64,000 bases of DNA from Xiashengella succiniciproducens (GCF_023674465.1 NZ_CP098400.1:1116001-1180000); one strand, 5' to 3'. Numbered from the stretch's first letter, positions 44,622 to 54,853 are shown. Made by a program: numbers and translations. Notes: generated by a model not told the origin, from the letters alone.

Positions 44622-44925
44622 TTGAAAGCATTAGAAATTTTTAAAACAATTTTTGATAATCCTTTATTCAAATTGATAATTCTATTAATCGTATTATCAA
44701 TTGTTTTTCAAATTTTAAAACCCAAAATAAAAGGTTTTTTAGGAGAATTACTTATCCGATTTGTACTCTTATTTCTGAATAAAAAAGAATATAAAATAAT
44801 ACACGATGTCAAATTGTTTTACAATGGACTAATGTCTCAAATAGATCATGTCGTAGTATCCAAATACGGTATATTTGTCATAGAAACCAAAAACTATAAA
44901 GGTTGGATATTTGGTAGTGAAAACG
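44622..44925 (+). pseudogene. NERD-domain protein, 3' end removed by ISAon1-like copy 2
   Basis: From the TTG at 44622 about 101 native codons remain: a hydrophobic N-terminal helix (about 16-30), then KIKGFLGELLIRF and the start of a NERD (nuclease-related) domain, IIHDVKLFYNGLMSQIDHVVVS followed by KYGIFVIETKNYKGWIFG. The E-T-K-N motif of the restriction-endonuclease-like core is visible. The frame then enters the terminal repeat of the IS. The rest of the gene is absent from the window. It is divergent from the BREX operon. Confidence 0.8.
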
Positions 44926-44972
44926 GGATCACCAGTAAAAACCTGTGGAATTAAACTCTGTATCAAGCATTA

Positions 44973-45383
44973 TTGTATTGTCTTTTCAACCTTGGCGTTG
45001 TAGCTTTAGTACCAACGAACAAGACCACTATGAATGCTTACATTGAATTAGCCAAGCTGATGCTCCCAGAGGAGATCAGCAAATCGTTCAGTTTAGTGAA
45101 AGTCGAAGAGGAAAAGGTTGAGCAGGACAAACGTCTTCACCTCTATCTGGAAGAACTAAACATCCCTCCGGACCATGTTGATGTGCTTAAGCCAAATGGT
45201 TTTTATCCTGAATCCTTAATGGGAGATTTTCCTATACGAGACAGGCAGGCAGTGCTTCACTTACGCCGACGGCGATGGCTTGATGCTCGAGGCCAGAGCG
45301 TTTCACGAGATTGGAGCCTGATATGTAAGGGCACCCGCTACTCCAATGAGTTTGCGGCTTTTTTAAAAGAATTTGTTGGATAA
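44973..45383 (+). CDS. ISAon1-like transposase N-terminal region (orfA), copy 2
   Basis: 136 residues, identical to the protein at 24570-24980. An internal ATG (MNAYIELAKL) may be the real start. The catalytic frame overlaps its end in the +1 frame. Confidence 0.8.
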   Translation: MYCLFNLGVVALVPTNKTTMNAYIELAKLMLPEEISKSFSLVKVEEEKVEQDKRLHLYLEELNIPPDHVDVLKPNGFYPESLMGDFPIRDRQAVLHLRRRRWLDARGQSVSRDWSLICKGTRYSNEFAAFLKEFVG

Positions 45384-46431
45384 ACACCCCATAACAGGGC
45401 GATCTCTTGAGCGTTATTATCCTATACAGGGCGACCAATTTGAGCGGGCCTACAAAGAGCATTTAAGTGGTTTTTCTGAGTGGTCTGATGCTGAACATGC
45501 GCAATCATGGCTTCTATTTCCTGAGAATATGGGAGCCTCTCTCAGTATCGATGAAACATCACTTTCCAGAGGAGAGCTCTACACGATAATATCAAACAAG
45601 AGTGCTCGCGGGCGCAAAGGCACCATCGTTGCTATTGTTAAAGGAACGAAGATAAACGATGTTGTTAAAGTAGTAAAGACACTCCCGTTTGAAACGCGCC
45701 TGCTGGTTAAAGAGGTCACAATGGACTTTTCTGACAGCATGCATGCCATTGTAGAAAAGTGCTTTCCGGATGCCATAATAACGCTGGATCGCTTTCATGT
45801 TCAGCAGTTATGTAATGAGGCTATGCAGGAGACCAGGCTGCAAATAAAGCGTGAGGCGCGCAAAATGGAAATTGAGAATCGAGAGCAGCACAAAATGAAG
45901 TTGCATCGGAGAATGGTCAGCAGAAAGAAAAATAAGGTTAGTAACCGTGGCAGGAAACCTAATCGCAAGAATGAAGCCTATAAACCCGAATACCTTGAAA
46001 ATGGAGACACCTTATGTGAATTGGTTACACGCAGCAGATACCTTCTTATGACCTCTGCCGACAACTGGACCGAGACTCAAAAGCTAAGAGCTGAGCTTCT
46101 ATTTAAGTACTTTCCAAAACTGAGAACCGCCTATAGCCTGACACACTCCTTACGCATGATCTTTTCCAACAAGATGGCAACAAAGGAGTCGGCGGCAGAG
46201 GCACTAAAGAAGTGGTATAACAAAGTGACTGATTTTGAAAATGACGCATTCAATACGGTTTCAGCAACAATCTATCAAAGAGAAAAGGAGATCTTGAACT
46301 ACTTTGTTAACCGGTCAACCAATGCATCAGCAGAATCCCTTAATGCGAAAATCAAACACTTTAGGACCCAACTTAGAGGAGTCATTGATGTTAACTTCTT
46401 TCTCTACAGGTTAACTCTAATTTATGCATGA
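45373..46431 (+). CDS. ISAon1-like DDE transposase (orfB), copy 2
   Basis: 352 residues, identical to the protein at 24970-26028, with the same DDE residues (SIDET, TMDFSD, SAESL). Identity between the copies argues for recent transposition or gene conversion. Confidence 0.88.
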   Translation: MLDKHPITGRSLERYYPIQGDQFERAYKEHLSGFSEWSDAEHAQSWLLFPENMGASLSIDETSLSRGELYTIISNKSARGRKGTIVAIVKGTKINDVVKVVKTLPFETRLLVKEVTMDFSDSMHAIVEKCFPDAIITLDRFHVQQLCNEAMQETRLQIKREARKMEIENREQHKMKLHRRMVSRKKNKVSNRGRKPNRKNEAYKPEYLENGDTLCELVTRSRYLLMTSADNWTETQKLRAELLFKYFPKLRTAYSLTHSLRMIFSNKMATKESAAEALKKWYNKVTDFENDAFNTVSATIYQREKEILNYFVNRSTNASAESLNAKIKHFRTQLRGVIDVNFFLYRLTLIYA

Positions 46432-46498
46432 GCTAAACACATGTTTTTGCGGGTGATCCTAAATACCTGCAAACAAACATAATGAAAACGTAACAAAA

Positions 46499-46527
46499 AA
46501 CGCTGAAAATATTTCATTTTCAGCGTT
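46499..46527 (-). terminator. Intrinsic terminator after mnmE
   Basis: AACGCTGAAAAT (46499-46510) and ATTTTCAGCGTT (46516-46527) form a 12-bp perfect stem with a 5-base loop; on the minus strand it is followed by six T. It ends the mnmE transcript 45 bases past the stop and marks the right border of the island. Confidence 0.88.
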
Positions 46528-46571
46528 TTACTTACTATTGTTTGTTATTGTTTATCGTTATTTTCCGCCGG

Positions 46572-47984
46572 TTACTTTCCGATACAAAAGTTCCTAAAGA
46601 TATTGCCCAATATCTCGTCGGTAGAGATCTGGCCGGTGATTGAGCCGATATGGTGCAATACTTCGCGGATGTCCTGGGCCAGGAAATCGCCTGAGATGCC
46701 CTGTTCCAGTCCTCCTTTAACACGCAGCAGGCTGTTGAGAGCCAGGCTCAATGCCTCATGATGGCGGACGTTGGTGACTATCACCTCGTCACTGTCAATG
46801 GCTCTTGTATCAACGGTCTTGAGGAGTTCTGCAATCAGCTTATCCAGATTTTGCCTATATTTTGCTGAGATTGCTACCAGTCCGTCGCTACCGCTTAATT
46901 CACTAAACTCAGAAAGCGCAAACCGTCTGACTATGGTATCTGTATCACTTAGGTCACACTTGTTAATCACTACAAGCAATTGCTGACTGTTACTGTCTAT
47001 GAGGCTCTTGATATGCTCAACGGCCTTGTGAAGCTTCTCGTCACTATCGCCTGCATCAAGCAATAACAGCACTATGCTTGCCTGCTTGATCTTGTTGTAG
47101 GTGATATTGATCCCTATACTCTCAATCTTGTCGGCTGTTTCCCTAATTCCGGCAGTATCTATAAAGCGGAAACTAAAGCCTCCAAGGTTCACAACATCCT
47201 CAATTGCATCGCGGGTGGTGCCATGGATGTCTGATACAATGGCTCTTTCCTCATTCAGCAAGGCATTTAGCAGCGTGCTCTTACCCACGTTTGTATGCCC
47301 CACGATAGCTACTGGAATACCATTTTTGATAGCATTACCCAGTGAAAAGGAGTTTACCAGTTTTCTGATATGAGCTTCAATCTCGTCAACCAGAGCCCTA
47401 AGCTGGGAACGGTCGGCAAACTCCACATCTTCCTCACTAAAATCTAGTTCCAGTTCGATAAGCGATATAAACCAAAGCAAACGATCCCTCAGATTCATCA
47501 ACTCATCCGAAAAACCACCCCGCATCTGTTGCAAAGCCACCCTCCGGGCGGCTTCGCTTCTAGCTGCAATAAGGTCGGCTACGGCCTCAGCCTGGCTAAG
47601 GTCCATCTTGCCATTAAGGAAGGCGCGCTGGGTAAACTCGCCCGGCTCTGCGAGACGGGCGCCACTGCCGGTTAGCAGTTTCAGTATCTGCTGCTGTATG
47701 TAGGGGGCTCCGTGACAGGCTATTTCCACAACGTTTTCTCCGGTAAAACTGTGTGGTCCACGAAATACACTTACCAGAACTTCATCAATATCTTTTTCTC
47801 CATCATTTATTCTGCCGAAATGGATCGAGTTGCCCGGCTGGTCAACAATTTTTTTGCCTTTAGCTGCGGCCTTGAATATCTTGTCGCATATTTCGAATGC
47901 CTTTGGTCCTGAAAGCCTCAGTACTGCTATTGCTCCCATTCCGGGCGCCGTTGAAATGGCGCATATAGTGTCGTTATGATTCAT
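46572..47984 (-). CDS. mnmE: tRNA uridine-5-carboxymethylaminomethyl(34) synthesis GTPase MnmE
   Basis: 470 residues. N-terminal folate-binding domain (TICAISTAPGMGAIAVLRLSG), helical domain, and an embedded GTPase with G1 GHTNVGKST, G2/G3 in GTTRDAIEDVV and FIDTAGIRET, and G4 NKCD. It ends with the invariant CIGK motif whose Cys is needed for modification. Together with MnmG it modifies U34 of certain tRNAs. Full length; it stands alone and has a strong terminator. Confidence 0.97.
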   Translation of the reverse strand: MNHNDTICAISTAPGMGAIAVLRLSGPKAFEICDKIFKAAAKGKKIVDQPGNSIHFGRINDGEKDIDEVLVSVFRGPHSFTGENVVEIACHGAPYIQQQILKLLTGSGARLAEPGEFTQRAFLNGKMDLSQAEAVADLIAARSEAARRVALQQMRGGFSDELMNLRDRLLWFISLIELELDFSEEDVEFADRSQLRALVDEIEAHIRKLVNSFSLGNAIKNGIPVAIVGHTNVGKSTLLNALLNEERAIVSDIHGTTRDAIEDVVNLGGFSFRFIDTAGIRETADKIESIGINITYNKIKQASIVLLLLDAGDSDEKLHKAVEHIKSLIDSNSQQLLVVINKCDLSDTDTIVRRFALSEFSELSGSDGLVAISAKYRQNLDKLIAELLKTVDTRAIDSDEVIVTNVRHHEALSLALNSLLRVKGGLEQGISGDFLAQDIREVLHHIGSITGQISTDEILGNIFRNFCIGK

Positions 47985-48097
47985 CGCTCATCATTTCCAG
48001 CAAAATTAAGCTTATTTTTCTTGTGAACTATTAGACTTTCCCGGTGTTGTAAATAATGTTAACTTTAAGAATATACGAATTCTAACAATCAGTTAAT

Positions 48098-48982
48098 ATG
48101 AGTGTATTGATCGACCAGAATTCAAAGGTTATAGTTCAGGGCTTTACCGGTAGCGAAGGAACATTCCATGCCGGACAGATGCTTGAATACGGTACTGATG
48201 TTGTAGGTGGGGTTACCCCCGGAAAAGGAGGGATTGTTCACCTGGGACTGCCTGTATTCAATACAGTAAAGGAGGCAGTGAATGCCACCGGTGCCGATAC
48301 TTCAGTTGTATTTGTGCCGCCTGCCTTTGCGGCAGACGCCATTATGGAAGCTGCCGAAGCCGGCATATCTGTTATTGTTGCCATTACAGAGGGTATCCCT
48401 GTTGGCGACATGGTGAGGGTAAAGTACTACCTGCGCGACAAAGAAGTCAGACTGATAGGTCCCAACTGTCCCGGGGTGATTTCTCCAGGTAAGGCCAAGG
48501 TCGGTATTATGCCGGGCTTTATCCATAAACAGGGAACGATTGGCGTTGTAAGCCGCTCGGGTACTCTTACCTATGAGGCAGTTGACCAGCTTACAAAACA
48601 AGGTCTTGGTCAAAGTTCCTGCATCGGAATAGGTGGTGACCCGGTAATTGGCACTTCAACTCTTGAAGCGGTCAAGCTGCTTATGGAAGACCCCGATACC
48701 GAAGGTATTATTATGATAGGGGAGATCGGTGGAAGCATGGAGTCGGATGCAGCTGAGTGGATCAGGGATCATGGAACCAAGCCTGTGGTAGGTTTTATTG
48801 CTGGACAAACAGCTCCTCCCGGACGCCGTATGGGCCATGCCGGTGCGATAGTTGGAGGTGCTGCTGACACAGCGGCGGCCAAGATGGAAATCATGCGTAA
48901 ATGCGGTATCTACGTTGTTGAGTCGCCTGCCGAAATCGGCGTTACTATGGTCAAGGCCCTCCAGTCCAGAAAAGCTGTGTAG
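48098..48982 (+). CDS. sucD: Succinyl-CoA ligase, alpha subunit
   Basis: 294 residues with the SucD signatures: [20 protein letters not shown] (CoA-binding Rossmann domain), [35 protein letters not shown] and the phospho-histidine loop [12 protein letters not shown]. Makes succinyl-CoA or succinate plus NTP in the TCA cycle or succinate/propionate fermentation. The partner sucC is not adjacent, so the subunits are encoded apart in this genome or sucC lies elsewhere. Confidence 0.96.
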   Translation: MSVLIDQNSKVIVQGFTGSEGTFHAGQMLEYGTDVVGGVTPGKGGIVHLGLPVFNTVKEAVNATGADTSVVFVPPAFAADAIMEAAEAGISVIVAITEGIPVGDMVRVKYYLRDKEVRLIGPNCPGVISPGKAKVGIMPGFIHKQGTIGVVSRSGTLTYEAVDQLTKQGLGQSSCIGIGGDPVIGTSTLEAVKLLMEDPDTEGIIMIGEIGGSMESDAAEWIRDHGTKPVVGFIAGQTAPPGRRMGHAGAIVGGAADTAAAKMEIMRKCGIYVVESPAEIGVTMVKALQSRKAV

Positions 48983-49076
48983 CTCCGGAAAACTGTAAAT
49001 GCTAAGCTAGGCAATAAGTCTGTTCAAGGTCTGATAGTTTTTGCTAATTTTAAGGTCTTCTTGAAAGCTATCAACA

Positions 49077-49823
49077 ATGGATAAAGATTTATTTATTGAA
49101 GTTGCCTCCCTGATCAGGAAAGCCAGGTATTGCATGGCTTTTACAGGTGCCGGTATCTCAGTTGAAAGTGGTATTCCTCCTTTCAGAGGAGAAAACAGTA
49201 TCTGGTCCCGCTATGACCCGCATATACTGGAACTAGATTATTTTAGGACCCGACCCGAGGAATCATGGCCTGTGGTACGGGAGATTTTTTACGATTTTTT
49301 CGGAAAGGCTAAACCCAACAAGGCGCATCAGGTGCTGGCACGTATGGAGGCTGCAGGTATGCTCAAATGCGTTGTTACCCAAAATATTGACAACCTCCAT
49401 CAGGAGGCCGGTTCGAAGGTGGTTTACGAGTTTCATGGCAATGCCCAAAAACTGATTTGTCTGGGATGCAAAGACCGAATCAGTGCAGCAGATGCTGATT
49501 TCAGTGTAATGCCCCTGAGATGCAAGAAGTGCGGAGGCCTTATGAAGCCGGATTTTGTCTTTTTTGGTGAGAGTATCCCGGAGAAGGCTTACGCCGACAG
49601 TCTGGAAGCGGCCCGCAAGGCGGATGTTTGTCTGATCATGGGCAGTACCGGAGAGGTGATGCCGGCTGCGCTTATTCCGCAGGAGGCGCGAAGAAACGGG
49701 GCGGTGGTTATTGAAATTAATCCCGAAGACTCGCTTTTTACCCGGGATGTTACGCATATTCACTTAACGGGTAAAGCCGGGGAGGTAATGGCTGCGCTGG
49801 AACCTTTGTTGTTTGATGCTTAA
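49077..49823 (+). CDS. cobB: Sir2-family NAD-dependent protein deacylase
   Basis: 248 residues. NAD-binding GAGISVESGIPPFRG, TQNIDNLHQEAG, catalytic His120 in FHGNA, and a zinc site from Cys128, Cys131, Cys149 and Cys152. CobB-type sirtuins remove acetyl or acyl groups from lysines, for instance on acetyl-CoA synthetase; this fits a chromosome region that also encodes acetate metabolism. It ends 11 bases before the MscS-like gene, so the two may be co-transcribed. Confidence 0.94.
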   Translation: MDKDLFIEVASLIRKARYCMAFTGAGISVESGIPPFRGENSIWSRYDPHILELDYFRTRPEESWPVVREIFYDFFGKAKPNKAHQVLARMEAAGMLKCVVTQNIDNLHQEAGSKVVYEFHGNAQKLICLGCKDRISAADADFSVMPLRCKKCGGLMKPDFVFFGESIPEKAYADSLEAARKADVCLIMGSTGEVMPAALIPQEARRNGAVVIEINPEDSLFTRDVTHIHLTGKAGEVMAALEPLLFDA

Positions 49824-49834
49824 AAAAAGTAATT

Positions 49835-50893
49835 ATGCTACAGGAATGGATGACGGAAGCAGGTTGGTGGTCGGAGCTGCTGGTTGCGGCATTGATGTTG
49901 CTGGCTGGTTTTGTGGCGGCCATTTGGTTGTTTCGCCTTTTTAAACGGGTGCTGCGCCGTTACAAAAACCCGGCATTGCGCAGGGTGGCCGGCTTTGTGC
50001 AGTACCCTTTAAAGGTATTGGTGCTGTTGGTTGCCCTTAATTTTGTGCGCTTGCGTTTTCAGGGGGTGCTGATGGAGGGACTTGATTTGGGACAGTTGTT
50101 TTATGTCTTGTTTCTTGCGGTGCTCAGTTGGCTGGCCATAGCGGTGGTTAAGGCGGTGAAGGAGGTCATTTTGTTGAGCTACGATTTGGGGGTGGCCGAT
50201 AATCTAAAGGCGCGTAAGATTCATACCCAGTTAAAGGTTTTTGAGCGCATAGTGGTGTTCTTAATTCTCTTCTTTTTTGTGGTCACTGTTTTACTCAGTT
50301 TTGAGTCCATTCGACAGATTGGGGTAAGTCTGCTGGCTTCGGCGGGTATTGCGGGCATCATTATTGGTTTTGCCGCACAAAAAAGTATTTCTATGCTGCT
50401 GGCGGGTTTTCAGTTGGCCATAACGCAGCCCATACGACTCGACGATGTGGTGATTGTTGAGGGGGAGTGGGGACGCATTGAGGAAATTACCCTGACTTAC
50501 GTGGTGGTGGCGATTTGGGACAAGCGGCGCCTGGTGGTGCCGGTAAATTACTTTATAGAGAGGCCTTTTCAGAATTGGACGCGGCAAACGGCGGAGATTT
50601 TGGGTACGGTTTTTATTTATGTGGATTATGGTTTTCCTGTGCCGGCCCTGCGTGAATTCATGACCCAGGCCCTGGCCGACAATCCGCATTGGGACGGTAA
50701 GGTGAATGTGTTGCAGGTGACCAATGCTACGGAAAATACTATGGAGTTGCGGGCCCTGGCCAGTGCTAAGGATTCGGGTACGGCCTGGGATCTTCGGGTT
50801 AAATTGCGCGAAGACTTGATTGAGTTCATTCGTGTGAATTATCCGCAATTTTTGCCCCGAAAGCGGGTGCAGATGGAGGAGGGAGGTCGCTAG
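49835..50893 (+). CDS. MscS-family mechanosensitive channel
   Basis: 352 residues with about four hydrophobic segments (near 15-35, 55-75, 85-105, 130-155) and the MscS pore/beta core (LLASAGIAGIIIGFAAQKSI, then L-L-A-G-F-Q-L-A-I-T-Q-P-I-R and V-V-I-V-E-G-E-W-G-R-I-E-E-I). The C-terminal part is an alpha/beta domain. Such channels release solutes on osmotic downshift. Base composition is more G-rich than neighbouring genes. Confidence 0.92.
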   Translation: MLQEWMTEAGWWSELLVAALMLLAGFVAAIWLFRLFKRVLRRYKNPALRRVAGFVQYPLKVLVLLVALNFVRLRFQGVLMEGLDLGQLFYVLFLAVLSWLAIAVVKAVKEVILLSYDLGVADNLKARKIHTQLKVFERIVVFLILFFFVVTVLLSFESIRQIGVSLLASAGIAGIIIGFAAQKSISMLLAGFQLAITQPIRLDDVVIVEGEWGRIEEITLTYVVVAIWDKRRLVVPVNYFIERPFQNWTRQTAEILGTVFIYVDYGFPVPALREFMTQALADNPHWDGKVNVLQVTNATENTMELRALASAKDSGTAWDLRVKLREDLIEFIRVNYPQFLPRKRVQMEEGGR

Positions 50894-51006
50894 CTTGTTG
50901 CAAAGGCATTTTTTTCTAACTTTGTGGAGCCCAGCGGGCCCAAGCTAAAACTTATGTAAGATGCGATGCCCTTGGGTATGTGCACATTAACTAAAAAAGT
51001 AAAGAG

Positions 51007-51753
51007 ATGAAATTACTCGAAGGAAAAACAGCGATTATTACCGGCGCTGCCCGGGGTATTGGAAAAGCCATTGCCGTCCGTTACGCGCAGGAAGGCTGTA
51101 ATATTGCTTTTACCGATTTGGCCATCAACGAGTCGGCGGAGCAGACCGAGAAGGAAATTGCCGCTTTGGGGGTTAAGGTAAAGGGTTATGCTTCCAACGC
51201 CGCCAATTACGACGACACCATGCGTGTGGTGGAGGAGATTGTGAAGGAGTTTGGAAGGGTTGATATATTAGTTAACAATGCAGGGATCACCAAGGACGGT
51301 GCCCTGAAGCGTATGACTGAAGATCAGTGGGATGCCGTGATCGCAGTTAACCTGAAATCAGTTTTCAACTTCACCAAGGCGGTGCAGCCCATTATGTGGA
51401 AGCAGGCCGGTGGCAGCGTCATCAACATGAGTTCGGTGGTGGGTGTTTCGGGTAATGCCAACCAAATCAACTATTCGGCTTCAAAGGCGGGCATCATTGG
51501 TTTTACCAAGTCGGCCGCCAAGGAAATGGGTGTACGCGGAATCCGTCACAATGCAGTAGCTCCTGGCTTTATCATCACCGAAATGACAGGTGTATTGCCC
51601 GAGGATGTTAAGAAGGCATGGGAAGCTCAAATCCCGATGAAGAGGGGAGGAACTCCCGAAGATGTAGCAAATGTTTGCGTGTTTCTGGCATCAGACCTGT
51701 CGTCGTATGTTACAGGTCAGGTAATCAACGTTTGCGGTGGTATGAATACCTAA
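51007..51753 (+). CDS. fabG: 3-oxoacyl-[acyl-carrier-protein] reductase
   Basis: 248 residues of the classical SDR type: TGAARGIGKAIAVRYA (NADP-binding), NNAGIT, catalytic Ser in NMSSVVGVSGNANQINYS with Y-S-A-S-K, and the C-terminal ASDLSSYVTGQVINVCGGM. It reduces 3-oxoacyl-ACP in fatty-acid synthesis. It stands alone here, without other fab genes, so the assignment of substrate rests on family similarity. Confidence 0.92.
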   Translation: MKLLEGKTAIITGAARGIGKAIAVRYAQEGCNIAFTDLAINESAEQTEKEIAALGVKVKGYASNAANYDDTMRVVEEIVKEFGRVDILVNNAGITKDGALKRMTEDQWDAVIAVNLKSVFNFTKAVQPIMWKQAGGSVINMSSVVGVSGNANQINYSASKAGIIGFTKSAAKEMGVRGIRHNAVAPGFIITEMTGVLPEDVKKAWEAQIPMKRGGTPEDVANVCVFLASDLSSYVTGQVINVCGGMNT

Positions 51754-51781
51754 TAGGTTCAAACATAGTAGTATCATAGAA

Positions 51782-53590
51782 GAGGTTGTCCAATTAAGGG
51801 CAACCTCTTTTTCAATTTAAGCAACTTGATAAGAATAGATTTCGATTTTTAGATGAACATGTTTACGAAAATTCCATATTCCTTTTTGGATTTTTGCATA
51901 TAGGGGTTCAAACAAGAAGAAAATTGCATTTTGAAGTACTGTTTTTGAAACACACGCACCTTTGCCTATGATTTTTCTTAAGTTATGAGCAATAGCTATC
52001 AGGCCAAACTCGATTTCAACTTTCTTAAGGCCTTTCAGTGTAAATCTGGTGAACTTGTTGTTGTGTTTTATTTGTCCAAACACTGCTTCCGGTTCTATTG
52101 GGCGTCTACTTCTGTGATATAGGCCCTGTTCACTTAATAGCTGTTCCCTGGCCTTCTTTTTTAGGATCCTTAACCTGTGATTGATCTCTATTATTCGATT
52201 ACCGGTAGCTTGAAAACAAAGTCCGCGCAACGGGCATCCAGTACAGTTTTGCGCTTGATAACGTGTCACCTTTGATACATACCCATTCTCAGAAGTCACT
52301 TTTCTTTCACCTTTATTGGTCATATGCTGTCCCATCGGGCATACATAATAATCTTCATGTTCGTTGTAATATAGGTTTTGGCTTAGAAATGCATTCTTTT
52401 TAAATGCTCTTTTCTGTTCTTTGTGGAAGTAGTTGTACTTGACAAAGTACTCTATATTATTTGCTTCCAGGTATTCATAATTCTCCTCGCTTCCGTAGCC
52501 GGCGTCTGCAACGACCGTAGAGCTATGACTTCCATATTGGTTTTTAAATCCCTCCAGATGACACTTTAATGTTCTTGTATCACCTGGGGTTTGATGGATA
52601 CTGTAATGGGTAATAATCTGGTTCTCTGTACTAATCTGAGGATTATAAGCTGGTTTCAGCTGCCCATTCTTCATATGATCTTCTTTCATTCGCATGAAAG
52701 TAGCATCCTCGTCAGTCTTGCTAAAACTGTTGCGATCCCCCAGAGTGTCAAGTTGCTTCTCGTATTTCTCCAACCGTGGCAGATGTTCCTCCTGTAATTG
52801 CTTTAGTTGCTTAGATGTGGACTTATTTGTATCCTTAAGCCTGGTGTTAAGCTCAGCTATTTTGCTTTTTAATAAATCTGAGTCTATTGATTGGGGCAAA
52901 TCTTCTTTGTTGAGAGTTTTTGAGTCCTCTTTAATTTGACTATCAATATCTTTAAGAATACTCCTTATCCTTTCTTCCAGTTTTGCTTTGTTTTTCTCAA
53001 CTGTGCCTCGCCATACAAAGGTGTACCTGTTTGAGGTAGCTTCTATTTTTGTTCCATCAACATACTGTACCTGAAGACTCACAAACCCCATACCATGCAG
53101 TAATCTAACTACTTCTGCAAAGATGGTCTTAATTTCTCCCTGCAAACGGGTACTCCTAAAATAATTGATTGTTCTAAAGTCTGGAACACAGCCCTTTGAT
53201 AACCAGATAAAATGAATATTCTCTTGTAAAGCCTTTTCAATCTTTCTGCACGAAAATATGTTGTTTAAATAACTGTAGAACAGTATTTTAACCATCATTC
53301 TTGGATGAAAACTGCTAGCACCACCACCTTTGTATTTATTTAGTATAGAAGAGATATCCAGTTGATCTACAACCTTATCAACCAGACGAACTGGATGGTC
53401 TGCTGGTATGCGATCCAAGAGGTTTTCAGGGAATAACTGAGCTTGATTGTTTGGAAGCTCTTTGAAAACAACTTTTTTCATTATGGATTGATTTATAGCA
53501 TTAATATACTATATATCAATTATATAACCAACTTTTTCGAGAAAAAAATCAAACAAAAAAAGAGACTGCCTAATCTTTTTAGACAGCCTC
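51782..53590 (-). mobile_element. IS1182-family insertion sequence, copy A
   Basis: 1809 bp. The left end GAGGTTGTCCAATTAA and the right end (read inward) GAGGCTGTCTAAAAAG are related repeats, and each end can itself fold into a hairpin. Inserted between fabG and the alcohol dehydrogenase gene, disrupting neither. The flanks show no clear target duplication. A second copy in opposite orientation is at 57468-59276. Confidence 0.9.
51817..53481 (-). CDS. IS1182-family transposase, copy A
   Basis: 554 residues. N-terminal DUF772-like domain ([27 protein letters not shown]), DDE-type core with [37 protein letters not shown] and a late [20 protein letters not shown] four-Cys cluster C-P-M-G ... 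[10 protein letters not shown] is visible. Complete. It differs from copy B at a few residues only (Ser/Thr in DQLDI-x-S, Val/Leu near the end). Confidence 0.93.
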   Translation of the reverse strand: MKKVVFKELPNNQAQLFPENLLDRIPADHPVRLVDKVVDQLDISSILNKYKGGGASSFHPRMMVKILFYSYLNNIFSCRKIEKALQENIHFIWLSKGCVPDFRTINYFRSTRLQGEIKTIFAEVVRLLHGMGFVSLQVQYVDGTKIEATSNRYTFVWRGTVEKNKAKLEERIRSILKDIDSQIKEDSKTLNKEDLPQSIDSDLLKSKIAELNTRLKDTNKSTSKQLKQLQEEHLPRLEKYEKQLDTLGDRNSFSKTDEDATFMRMKEDHMKNGQLKPAYNPQISTENQIITHYSIHQTPGDTRTLKCHLEGFKNQYGSHSSTVVADAGYGSEENYEYLEANNIEYFVKYNYFHKEQKRAFKKNAFLSQNLYYNEHEDYYVCPMGQHMTNKGERKVTSENGYVSKVTRYQAQNCTGCPLRGLCFQATGNRIIEINHRLRILKKKAREQLLSEQGLYHRSRRPIEPEAVFGQIKHNNKFTRFTLKGLKKVEIEFGLIAIAHNLRKIIGKGACVSKTVLQNAIFFLFEPLYAKIQKGIWNFRKHVHLKIEIYSYQVA

Positions 53591-53689
53591 TTTCTTATGG
53601 TGTTATCAGAATGATAATATAGCCCCAGAGGGTGCGCATAAGGGAAAATCTTAGTACTTTTATATGTAAATAATAAACACTGATTCACA

Positions 53690-54853
53690 ATGAGAAATTT
53701 TACGTATAGCATTCCTACCACGATTTATTTCGGTAAGGATAAGCTAGAAGAGATCATTCCGGAGGTTAAAAGGTATGGTAAGAGGGTTTTGATTACCTAT
53801 GGAGGAGGTTCGATTAAACGTATAGGGCTGTACGACAAGCTTACCGCTCTGTTTAAGCAGAACGATATCTTTTATGTAGAGCTCGGAGGTATTCAGCCCA
53901 ATCCCCGCGTGTCTTCTGTTCGCGAGGGAATAGCCCTTTGCCGTGAGCACAAGGTGGACTTCATCCTTGCAGTGGGTGGCGGTAGCGTTATCGATGCTTC
54001 CAAGGCTATTGCTGCAGGTGTTACCTATGACGGAGATGTATGGGACTTTATGATTGGAAAGGCCACTGTTAAGGATCCGCTGCCACTGGGTTCTGTCCTG
54101 ACCCTGGCAGCTACAGGATCTGAAATGAATGGCAGCGCTGTTATCAGCAACGAAGAAACTCAGGATAAGCGTCCAATGGGCGACCCGGCACTGCGTCCTG
54201 TATTCTCTGTGCTCGACCCTGTTTACACTTACAGCGTAAACAAGTGGCACACAGCAGCGGGAACTACCGATATTATGAGCCACATTTTCGAGGCTTATTA
54301 CACGGTTGACAAGGATGTTGAAGTAGCCGACTATATGGCTGAAGCTCTGCTTAAGGTCTGTATCAAGTACGGTCCCATTGCAGTTGAAGAGCCGGAAAAC
54401 TATGAAGCACGTGCAAATCTGATGTGGGCCGGTACTTTAGCTATCAACGGTTTGATCAGCTATGGTAAGGCTGGAGGCGACTGGGCTACACATATGATTG
54501 AGCACGAAGTGAGCGCTATTTACGACCTTACACACGGTGCTGGACTGGCAATTCTCTTCCCTGTATGGATGGAATACGTTTTAGATGAAAGAAATTCCTG
54601 GAGATTTGCACAAATGGCCCGAAATGTGTGGGGAGTTTCTGAGATTGATGATATGAAGGCAGCCCGCTTAGGTATCGCAGAGATCAGGAAGTTCTTCTCA
54701 AGCCTTGGAATGCCGGCCACTCTCAAGGACGTCAATATCGACGGCCAGCATATTCCCGTAATGGCTAAGAAAGCTACTATCTTCGGTGCTCTGGGCAATA
54801 TCAAAAAACTTCAACAGGCAGATGTTGAAGAAATTCTCAGAAGAGCATTGTAG
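53690..54853 (+). CDS. Iron-containing alcohol dehydrogenase (butanol-dehydrogenase-like)
   Basis: 387 residues. NAD(P)-binding GGGSVIDASKAIA and LTLAATGSEMNGSAVISN, and metal ligands in the HIFEAYY, WATHMIEHEVSAIYDLTHGAGLA region. It resembles the BdhA/YqhD group that reduces aldehydes to alcohols with NAD(P)H. In a fermenter it could act in alcohol production or detoxification. Followed at 17 bases by the lipoprotein gene, so possibly co-transcribed. Confidence 0.93.
   Translation: MRNFTYSIPTTIYFGKDKLEEIIPEVKRYGKRVLITYGGGSIKRIGLYDKLTALFKQNDIFYVELGGIQPNPRVSSVREGIALCREHKVDFILAVGGGSVIDASKAIAAGVTYDGDVWDFMIGKATVKDPLPLGSVLTLAATGSEMNGSAVISNEETQDKRPMGDPALRPVFSVLDPVYTYSVNKWHTAAGTTDIMSHIFEAYYTVDKDVEVADYMAEALLKVCIKYGPIAVEEPENYEARANLMWAGTLAINGLISYGKAGGDWATHMIEHEVSAIYDLTHGAGLAILFPVWMEYVLDERNSWRFAQMARNVWGVSEIDDMKAARLGIAEIRKFFSSLGMPATLKDVNIDGQHIPVMAKKATIFGALGNIKKLQQADVEEILRRAL

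Larger units (their letters stand above)
44926..46459 (+). mobile_element. ISAon1/ISL3-like insertion sequence, copy 2
   Basis: 1534 bp with the same ends (GGATCACC ... GGTGATCC) and the same orientation as the copy at 24523-26056; I found no base difference in the stretches I compared. The left end truncates the NERD gene; the right end lies 40 bases from the terminator of mnmE. No target duplication. Confidence 0.9.

Noticed and set aside
24511-46470. Target-site duplication flanking the whole ISAon1-bracketed unit
   Set aside because: The outer flanks (TTCAGGTAAT on the left, TAAATACCTG on the right) share no direct repeat, so a simple composite-transposon insertion is not shown.
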